DNA of 46,249 nt from NCBI GenBank assembly GCA_003246365.1, contig QKAN01000194.1:1-46249 (forward strand). Direction: 5' to 3'. The notes beneath the pieces are model-generated. The model worked only from the letters and a program-made list of their open reading frames with translations, was not told the DNA's origin and made no database searches. Made by a program: the position numbers and the translations under genes. Positions 40,959-46,249 of this stretch are shown here, in pieces; position 1 is the first letter of the stretch, and every line of letters starts with the position of its first letter. The DNA is from Clostridia bacterium. GTDB taxonomy: Bacteria; Bacillota; Clostridia; Christensenellales; CAG-138.

Positions 40959-43841
40959 TTAGCCAATCTTCACGTATGACGCATAGCAGTAACCCAGCGT
41001 CCCGTTATAATCGACATAGCACCAGCCGTTCGCGGTAAAATAAATCGTAACCGTCGAACCGCGATCCATCGTCAACAATATCTCCGAACTCACGCTGGTC
41101 GAAGGCTGCGCGCGCAGGTTGAGCCTGCCCGTTACCACGCCGGTCGTCGTCGCCGTCTGCTGTGTGTCCGTTTCCGTCAGGGTAACATATTTCGCGAAAA
41201 TATATCCCGTCAGTTCCGCAGAAGGCACTTCAATTTGATACCAACTGCCGGAGGAACCGATTACCTTTACGCTCGTATTGCGCGCAAGTCTGCCAAGGCT
41301 GTTGTATCGCGTTCCGCTGCCCGTGCGCAGGTTTACGCCGGATGCGTTTACATAGCCCGCGCTTGCCGCTGTGCCGTCCGAACTGGTTCCGCCGGAACCG
41401 GTCTGCGTAATGGAAACATATTTTGCGTAGACGTAACCTTCCAGTCCCGTCGATTCCACATATACCCGATACCAGGACCCCAGTTTTTCATAGAGTCCCA
41501 ACGACGTGTTTTTCATGAGTCTTCCGTAGCTCTTCGTCGTCGTGCTCGCTCCGGCGCGAATATTCACGCCGTCGGCATTGATCACGCCCGCTGCAGCATA
41601 CCCCGGCGGCAGTGTCGGGCCGGGTGTTGGCGTTGGCGTCGGTTCTGCTGTTGGCGTTGGCGTCGGCGTTTCTCCGGTTCCAACAGCGGTTGGAACAACG
41701 GTCGCTGTCGCGTCGCCTGTCGGCGTTGGCGTTGCACTGTTGTTTAACGCAACACCGTTTGTAATGATGATATAGTCTTTGCTGATGAAGCCGTCTTGTC
41801 CTGTCGACACGGCTTTCACCTTATACCAGCCGCCAATCATGCCGTAAATGCCAAGCTGCGTGTCCTGCGAAAGCTGTCCGACCGAAGTATAGCTGGTTCC
41901 CGGGCCGCTCCGGAAATTGACCGCGCTGGCGGAAACCTTGCCCTGCGCAATCATCGACGTGCCGGTGAGCAGGATATAGTCATACCGAATATAGCCGGTC
42001 TTCCCGCTCGGCGTGGAAACATAATACCATTCTCCGGTCATGCCGAGCAGCGTTACCTGCGTATCCACCGCCAGCGTTTCCAGAACGCTGCTGCTCGTGG
42101 ATGCCTTGGCGCGGACATTGACCGATCCGTTTTGCACCTTGCCGCTCGAATTGCTGGTTTGCGCCGTTTCCGGCTGTGTCGCGCCAACCGTTTCAGGGAA
42201 GACATATTTCATTGTCCCGAGCGTAGCGCCGGGGTAATAGAACGAGAGTATCTCGCGAAAACTCTTGCCGATGCTCGCCATATACTGCGCCCCGCGCTGG
42301 CTCATGCCAACGCCGTGGCCATATCGCGCGTGGTAAAGTGTCCAGCCTCCGCTGCTCGGCGCGGCGTAAAATATCTTGAGCGAAGTCGATTTATAAAGTC
42401 CCGCCGCAACCATGTCGGCAAATGTGAAGCTTACCGTAATTTGACTGGTCTTCACGGTTTCAATCTTCGGCGTCGGGCTTGGCGTCGGTTCAAATGTAGG
42501 CGTTGGGCTCGGCGTCGGCTCAAATGTTGGTGTCGGGCTCGGCGTCGGCTCAAACGTTGGTGTCGGACTCGGCGTCGGATCGTACGCCGGTGTAGCGGTT
42601 GCCGTTGGCGACGGTGTTTCACCCGCGGCAGGCGTCGACACAGACGCCGTCGGCGTTGCGGACGGTGTCGGCTCGAATGTCGGCGTCGGGCTCGGCGTCG
42701 GCTCAAATGTAGGCGTCGGGCTCGGTGTCGGTTCAAATGTCGGTGTCGGGCTCGGCGTCGGTTCAAATGTCGGCGTCGGCGTCGGGATGCGGTCTTCTTC
42801 TAGATTGGAGCGCACGGTCGCCTTTACGGTGACCGTCGTGTGGTTTTGATCATCCACATATCCCGCCGTGCCGGAAGAAACAACGCTGTCAATCGACTGG
42901 ATGCCTGCAAAATAGAAATGGCTCGGAACCACGTTGCGTTCCGCAACCGCCGCCATCAGGCGCGCATCCAGAAACGCAAATGCGGATGTTCCCATCTCTT
43001 TTTCGCTGTAGTTTTGTGCAAAAAATATTTTTTCTACAGGAGACGCGGCGTTTGCCAGATCGTACGGGTCCGCGCCGTAGCGGTATGCGCCGTCGTAAAT
43101 CGGGCTAGTCCAGCGGTCCGACGGCAAAATCATCCAACCGCCGTTGCTTGCCGCATAATAACAATATAAGGGTACGTTATTGTAATACAGTACGTCGTCC
43201 ATGGTTTCATTGACGGCTTTGATGACGTTTTTAATCGCCGGATCATAGCCTTTATAAACCTGATCGGAAGACGTATCGGTAATGTCGTATGTGCCGGATG
43301 TGCGAATTTTGAGCAACGCATATCCTTTTGCCGCGAGCGCCTGTGCTTTGAGCGCCTCCAACGGGAAAGTATTGCTCATTTCGTATCCAACTACGCCGTA
43401 AAGATAATGCGACAGCGGCACGCGGTTGATCACCGTGAGCACGCTGTTGGAAGCGGAAATCGCAAAATTGCCAAGATAGTTGCGCGTTCCGGCGGCGGTG
43501 TTAATCGTCAAATAACCCGCATCCCGCGAAAGATCCGCGCGCTCTATGGTAGCTCCGCTGCCGTAATAGATTTGTCCTTCCGAGGAGTGCGTCACTTGAA
43601 CCATGTTGCCGACGGCGGTAATGGTCAGCGTACCGTTGGAAAATGTTCTTTGCGTTTGTGCAAGCGTGTATGTACCCGAAACCGGTACGCTCAGCGATTG
43701 CGCGGACTGCGTTGAGAGCAGCACGCGAATATACCGTACGCCGGTGTCTGCCGGCGCGGAAGAAACCGGCACGGTCAGCAGGAGCAGCGCGAGTACGATG
43801 GCAAAGGCAATCCCTTTACGGACGCGGATGAATCGTAGCAT
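40959..43841 (-). CDS. SpoIID/LytB-family protein with Pro-Thr insertion and five SH3b repeats
   Basis: A 960-residue exported or membrane-anchored protein with a hydrophobic segment at about residues 8-29. The SpoIID domain, a peptidoglycan lytic transglycosylase fold, is present in two parts. Part one (about 35-350) has the catalytic Glu154 in [20 protein letters not shown] and CYYAASNGG. After a 108-residue Pro-Thr-Ser-Glu insertion, part two has [16 protein letters not shown]. Five bacterial SH3 domains follow (about 580-960), with a second TP-rich linker between the second and third. The start at 43841 follows CGGGGGACT and begins the signal sequence; an upstream extension lacks one. It is about three times the length of ordinary SpoIID. 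It precedes the SpoIIQ-like gene. Confidence 0.85.
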   Translation of the reverse strand: MLRFIRVRKGIAFAIVLALLLLTVPVSSAPADTGVRYIRVLLSTQSAQSLSVPVSGTYTLAQTQRTFSNGTLTITAVGNMVQVTHSSEGQIYYGSGATIERADLSRDAGYLTINTAAGTRNYLGNFAISASNSVLTVINRVPLSHYLYGVVGYEMSNTFPLEALKAQALAAKGYALLKIRTSGTYDITDTSSDQVYKGYDPAIKNVIKAVNETMDDVLYYNNVPLYCYYAASNGGWMILPSDRWTSPIYDGAYRYGADPYDLANAASPVEKIFFAQNYSEKEMGTSAFAFLDARLMAAVAERNVVPSHFYFAGIQSIDSVVSSGTAGYVDDQNHTTVTVKATVRSNLEEDRIPTPTPTFEPTPSPTPTFEPTPSPTPTFEPTPSPTPTFEPTPSATPTASVSTPAAGETPSPTATATPAYDPTPSPTPTFEPTPSPTPTFEPTPSPTPTFEPTPSPTPKIETVKTSQITVSFTFADMVAAGLYKSTSLKIFYAAPSSGGWTLYHARYGHGVGMSQRGAQYMASIGKSFREILSFYYPGATLGTMKYVFPETVGATQPETAQTSNSSGKVQNGSVNVRAKASTSSSVLETLAVDTQVTLLGMTGEWYYVSTPSGKTGYIRYDYILLTGTSMIAQGKVSASAVNFRSGPGTSYTSVGQLSQDTQLGIYGMIGGWYKVKAVSTGQDGFISKDYIIITNGVALNNSATPTPTGDATATVVPTAVGTGETPTPTPTAEPTPTPTPGPTLPPGYAAAGVINADGVNIRAGASTTTKSYGRLMKNTSLGLYEKLGSWYRVYVESTGLEGYVYAKYVSITQTGSGGTSSDGTAASAGYVNASGVNLRTGSGTRYNSLGRLARNTSVKVIGSSGSWYQIEVPSAELTGYIFAKYVTLTETDTQQTATTTGVVTGRLNLRAQPSTSVSSEILLTMDRGSTVTIYFTANGWCYVDYNGTLGYCYASYVKIG
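42465..42788 (-). repeat. Pro-Thr-rich tandem repeat inside the SpoIID domain
   Basis: Degenerate 30-bp units encode [10 protein letters not shown]. Two blocks of three to four units flank a less regular, Ala-Thr-rich centre. The repeats join two halves of one catalytic domain. Confidence 0.9.
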
Positions 43842-44013
43842 GAATAGTCCCCCGAAACGTAAATTGCCAAAACAAAAATGTAACAAATGTTCGTGCTGTG
43901 ATTGTACCGAATTTTTGGCGCAGTTAGTATCCTTTTTTACGAGATTTCTCGGATTGTTCACTTTGCGGCAACAGCGCGGTTACACACCCGCCCGAAAACG
44001 CGGCAAAAGCAGA

Positions 44014-44835
44014 TTATACGCTCTGACAAACGCGGACAAACGGAATATCGTCCAACGATGGCAACGCAGCCTGCGCCGCGTCCTGATCCGCAAACACGCC
44101 GAATACCGCGCTGCCGCTGCCGCTCATGCAGGCGGCCTTTGCGCCTGCGTCAAGCAGTCGCTGTTTGATCCGCCCGATTTCCGGCACGAGTTCAACCGCG
44201 GGTTCTTCCAGCGCGTTGAATAAAAGCGGGCAAAGCGCGTCGAGATCACCCGACGCAAGCGCTTTGAGCGCGGCTGTCGTGTCCGGCATTTGGCGGGGTA
44301 GTTTTAATAAAGAAAAGAGTTTTTTTGTGGAAACGCCTTTCGCGGGTTTTGCGACAACAAAGTGCAGCTTCATGCCGCGAACGGGAGTTAGAATCTCTCC
44401 GATGCCTTCCGCGCGCTGGGTTCCCCCACGCATGCAAAACGGCACGTCTGCGCCGACTTGAGCGCCGATCTCCAGCAGTGTCGGTTCGTCCACTTCCCCG
44501 TATATTTTCTGCAACCCGTTGAGCGCCGCCGCTGCGTCCGCGCTTCCGCCGCCCATTCCTGCCTCGGCAGGAATCCGTTTGACGACGCGTATCTGCGCGC
44601 CGCGTCCCGTGAGTGCGCGGTATGCTTCCGCCGCGCGTCGAATCGTATTGTCATACGGAAGTGTCATGCCCGTACTGGTCACTACGATGTCCCGCGCGCG
44701 TTCAACCGCAACCGTATCGCACAGGTCGATCGTCTGCATGATCGAATCCAGCGCGTGATATCCGTCCGCGCGTTTATAGAGCACGCCAAGCGTGAGATTC
44801 AGCTTTGCATAGGCCCGTTCCGTCGTTCTGTCCAT
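44014..44835 (-). CDS. ispE: 4-diphosphocytidyl-2-C-methyl-D-erythritol kinase
   Basis: IspE phosphorylates CDP-methylerythritol in the MEP pathway to isoprenoid precursors. The 273-residue GHMP kinase has the substrate segment AYAKLNLTLGV (8-18), the ATP loop PAEAGMGGGSADAAAAL (89-105) and the C-terminal MSGSGSAVFGVF motif. The start ATG has no ribosome binding site, and an extended -10 element (TGGTATACT, 44851-44843) lies seven bases upstream, so the mRNA may be leaderless. It is divergent from walJ. No other MEP gene is in the window. Confidence 0.95.
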   Translation of the reverse strand: MDRTTERAYAKLNLTLGVLYKRADGYHALDSIMQTIDLCDTVAVERARDIVVTSTGMTLPYDNTIRRAAEAYRALTGRGAQIRVVKRIPAEAGMGGGSADAAAALNGLQKIYGEVDEPTLLEIGAQVGADVPFCMRGGTQRAEGIGEILTPVRGMKLHFVVAKPAKGVSTKKLFSLLKLPRQMPDTTAALKALASGDLDALCPLLFNALEEPAVELVPEIGRIKQRLLDAGAKAACMSGSGSAVFGVFADQDAAQAALPSLDDIPFVRVCQSV

Positions 44836-44842
44836 GGCTCAA

Positions 44843-44851
44843 AGTATACCA
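44843..44851 (-). promoter_or_regulatory. Extended -10 promoter of ispE
   Basis: On the minus strand TGGTATACT (44851-44843) ends seven bases before the ispE ATG. No good -35 hexamer is seen. Confidence 0.45.
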
Positions 44852-44922
44852 AAAACGCGTGTAAAACACCAGATAGCTGCCGCGTGTCCAAACGGTATTC
44901 TCTGTCGAATTCTTGCGGCTTG

Positions 44923-44931
44923 TGCTATACT
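44923..44931 (+). promoter_or_regulatory. Extended -10 promoter of walJ
   Basis: TGCTATACT (44923-44931) is an extended -10 element 33 bases before the walJ start; the -35 region is weak. Confidence 0.5.
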
Positions 44932-44964
44932 GTATATGTTTATTTTCAAAGGAGCAGCCCCTAT

Positions 44965-45747
44965 ATGTTGTTTTCCCCGTTGTGCAGCGGTTCATCCGGC
45001 AACGCCTCCTACCTGGAAGCAGGCGGCGTACGCCTTATCGTAGACGCGGGCGTTACCGCCAAGCGCCTGAAAGACCTTATGTCCATGCTCGACCTTTCGC
45101 CGGATGGGCTTGACGCAATTCTGATCACCCATGAACACTCCGACCATGTTTCCGGCGTCGGCGTACTTTCGCGCAAATACGATATCCCCGTCTATGCCGC
45201 GGCGGAATGTTGGGATAACATGCCTGGCAGCATCGGCGAGATCGCGGCAAAAAACATTCGCGTGTTCGAGCCGGACCGGGATTTTTATCTGAAGCAGCTC
45301 TGCATCCATCCGTTTACAACACCGCACGACGCCGCGCACGCGGTCGGCTACACTTTTGTTCACGATGGTAAAAAGCTTTCCATCATGACGGACATCGGAC
45401 ATGTATCCAGCCGCATGATCGACGCGGTTGCAAATTCCGACTTAATTCTTTTGGAAGCGAACCACGACGTGGATATGCTCAAAGCGGGCAGTTATCCATA
45501 TCCGCTTAAAATGCGTATTCTCTCCTCCAACGGGCATCTTTGCAATGAAGATGCGGGCTTGGTGCTGCAAAAGCTCCACACACGCGGCGTAAAAAACGCC
45601 ATACTCGGCCATCTTTCGCAGGACAACAACACCCCCGAGCTTGCTCTGGTTACGGTGCAATCCATGCTGGAAGAAGCCGGCATGTTGGAGAGTATGTTCG
45701 TCACCGTCGCAGACCGGTTCCAACCATGCGGTTTGTTTGAACTCTAA
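44965..45747 (+). CDS. walJ: MBL-fold metallohydrolase, WalJ/YycJ type
   Basis: A 260-residue metallo-beta-lactamase-fold protein. The metal motif HEHSDH is at 56-61 (His56, His58, Asp60, His61), followed by further ligands in PHDAAH and DIGH, and the start SPLCSGSSGNASYL is typical of YycJ/WalJ. In Firmicutes the family is a 5'-to-3' double-strand DNA exonuclease linked to mismatch repair or coordinating cell wall and division control; the biochemical role here is inferred. The start at 44965 has AAAGGAG upstream; an open extension upstream overlaps ispE and is not real. The gene is 21 bases from rlmH, as in the conserved wal locus, but walRK and the HtrA protease are not seen here. Confidence 0.93.
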   Translation: MLFSPLCSGSSGNASYLEAGGVRLIVDAGVTAKRLKDLMSMLDLSPDGLDAILITHEHSDHVSGVGVLSRKYDIPVYAAAECWDNMPGSIGEIAAKNIRVFEPDRDFYLKQLCIHPFTTPHDAAHAVGYTFVHDGKKLSIMTDIGHVSSRMIDAVANSDLILLEANHDVDMLKAGSYPYPLKMRILSSNGHLCNEDAGLVLQKLHTRGVKNAILGHLSQDNNTPELALVTVQSMLEEAGMLESMFVTVADRFQPCGLFEL

Positions 45748-45768
45748 GAACCCGCCGTCGAAAGCAAG

Positions 45769-46248
45769 ATGAAAATTAAAATTGCCTGTGTCGGAAAACT
45801 GAAAGATGCTTTTTTTCGCGAAGCCGCGGCGGAATACGCCAAACGGCTTTCGCGTTTTTGCACGCTCGAAATTGCGGAAGTTGCAGATGAAAAAGCGCCG
45901 GAGTCCCTTTCCGCAGCCGAAGAGGCACAAGTAAAAGAACGCGAAGGCGAGCGGTTGCTTTCGCGCATTTCTCCCGGTGAAACCGTAATCTGCCTCGCAA
46001 TCGACGGAAAGCAATATTCTTCCGAGCAGTTCGCCCGCACGCTGCAAACCACATTTGACCGCGGTGCATCCTGCGTCACGTTCGTCATCGGCGGCTCACT
46101 GGGACTCAGTTCCGCCGTGCTCGCGCGCGCGGATCTTTCGCTTTCCATCTCCGAAATGACACTGCCGCACGGTCTTTGCCGCGTGGTACTTCTCGAACAA
46201 GTGTACCGCTCGTTCAAGATTAACGCGCATGAGCCGTACCACAAATAA
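45769..46248 (+). CDS. rlmH: 23S rRNA pseudouridine-1915 N3-methyltransferase
   Basis: RlmH methylates pseudouridine 1915 in helix 69 of 23S rRNA using SAM, acting as a SPOUT dimer on 70S ribosomes. The 159-residue protein is complete at the window edge. It has the SAM-binding FVIGGSLGLS segment, LPHGLCRVVLLEQVYRSFKI in part, and the invariant C-terminal end NAHEPYHK. It follows walJ by 21 bases, so the two are likely co-transcribed; translation probably starts from coupling, as no strong ribosome binding site is visible. Confidence 0.97.
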   Translation: MKIKIACVGKLKDAFFREAAAEYAKRLSRFCTLEIAEVADEKAPESLSAAEEAQVKEREGERLLSRISPGETVICLAIDGKQYSSEQFARTLQTTFDRGASCVTFVIGGSLGLSSAVLARADLSLSISEMTLPHGLCRVVLLEQVYRSFKINAHEPYHK

Positions 46249-46249
46249 A

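Noticed and set aside
42465-42788. Pro-Thr repeats considered as a CRISPR or VNTR outside genes
   Set aside because: They lie in frame inside a SpoIID-family protein, and the frame continues through both sides.
43842-43930. Possible SigE-type promoter (GGATACT and GGTACAAT on the minus strand) before the SpoIID-like gene
   Set aside because: The spacing of 17 is too long for SigE, and the -35 does not fit SigA; not strong enough to call.
1-46249. Search for tRNA, rRNA, transposase, integrase and attachment-site duplications
   Set aside because: No cloverleaf, rRNA segment, DDE or recombinase protein, or flanking direct repeats around the AT-rich segments could be seen by eye.

Overview
The window looks like the chromosome of an endospore-forming Clostridia-type Firmicute. 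The evidence is the sporulation genes (a SigH-type sigma factor, a SpoIID-family protein and a LytM/SpoIIQ-like protein), Mini-III RNase, a CIRCE operator, a T-box leader, a tandem glycine riboswitch, AGGAGG-type ribosome binding sites and the core gene order tig-clpP-clpX. Proteins with Pro-Thr 'TPTP' tails and linkers occur in some gut Clostridia; any finer placement would be a guess. Most genes are moderately GC-rich. Two segments (about 1-1440 and 23400-24620) are clearly AT-rich, each carries a membrane protein I cannot name, and both look acquired.

Layout: 86-1423 holds an unidentified polytopic membrane protein. 1505-5242 (minus) holds lysS, greA, dusB and a small membrane protein. 5509-6899 (plus) holds an Mrp/Nbp35 ATPase and a cupin. 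7005-15595 (minus) is a glycine/threonine block: tdh-kbl, and upstream of it gcvH-gcvPA-gcvPB-(gcvT::glyA) behind a tandem glycine riboswitch. 15680-19729 (minus) holds a GltS-type glutamate carrier and an MFS transporter with an S33-type peptidase. 20003-23341 (plus) is tig-clpP-clpX. 23355-24474 is an AT-rich islet with a two-helix membrane protein and a probable unannotated short RNA. 24741-27680 (minus) is a glycosyltransferase fused to a beta-lactamase-type hydrolase, and 27821-28849 (plus) is a divergent membrane protein. 28906-30048 (minus) is a WecE/RffA sugar aminotransferase. 30306-32824 (plus) holds a TetR regulator and ftsH. 33051-34931 is htpG under CIRCE. 35049-37097 (minus) is leuA under a T-box. 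37206-39772 (plus) is mrnC-rlmB-sigH. 39819-43841 (minus) is the SpoIIQ-like/SpoIID-like pair. 44014-46248 holds ispE (minus) and, divergently, walJ and rlmH.

How the genes work together: Tdh and Kbl turn threonine into glycine plus acetyl-CoA. The glycine cleavage proteins turn glycine into CO2, ammonia and methylene-tetrahydrofolate. The SHMT half of the GcvT fusion can use that methylene-tetrahydrofolate with a second glycine to make serine. Joining the two folate enzymes in one chain, with glycine sensed at the leader RNA, is the most striking functional design in the window. Other unusual items are the glycosyltransferase-hydrolase fusion, the 31-residue repeat tail on RlmB, a 108-residue Pro-Thr insertion inside a SpoIID domain, a catalytically degraded M23 protein beside it, predicted leaderless mRNAs for mrnC and ispE, and the candidate short RNA at 23355-23662. 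No tRNA, rRNA, CRISPR array, transposase or integrase was recognised.
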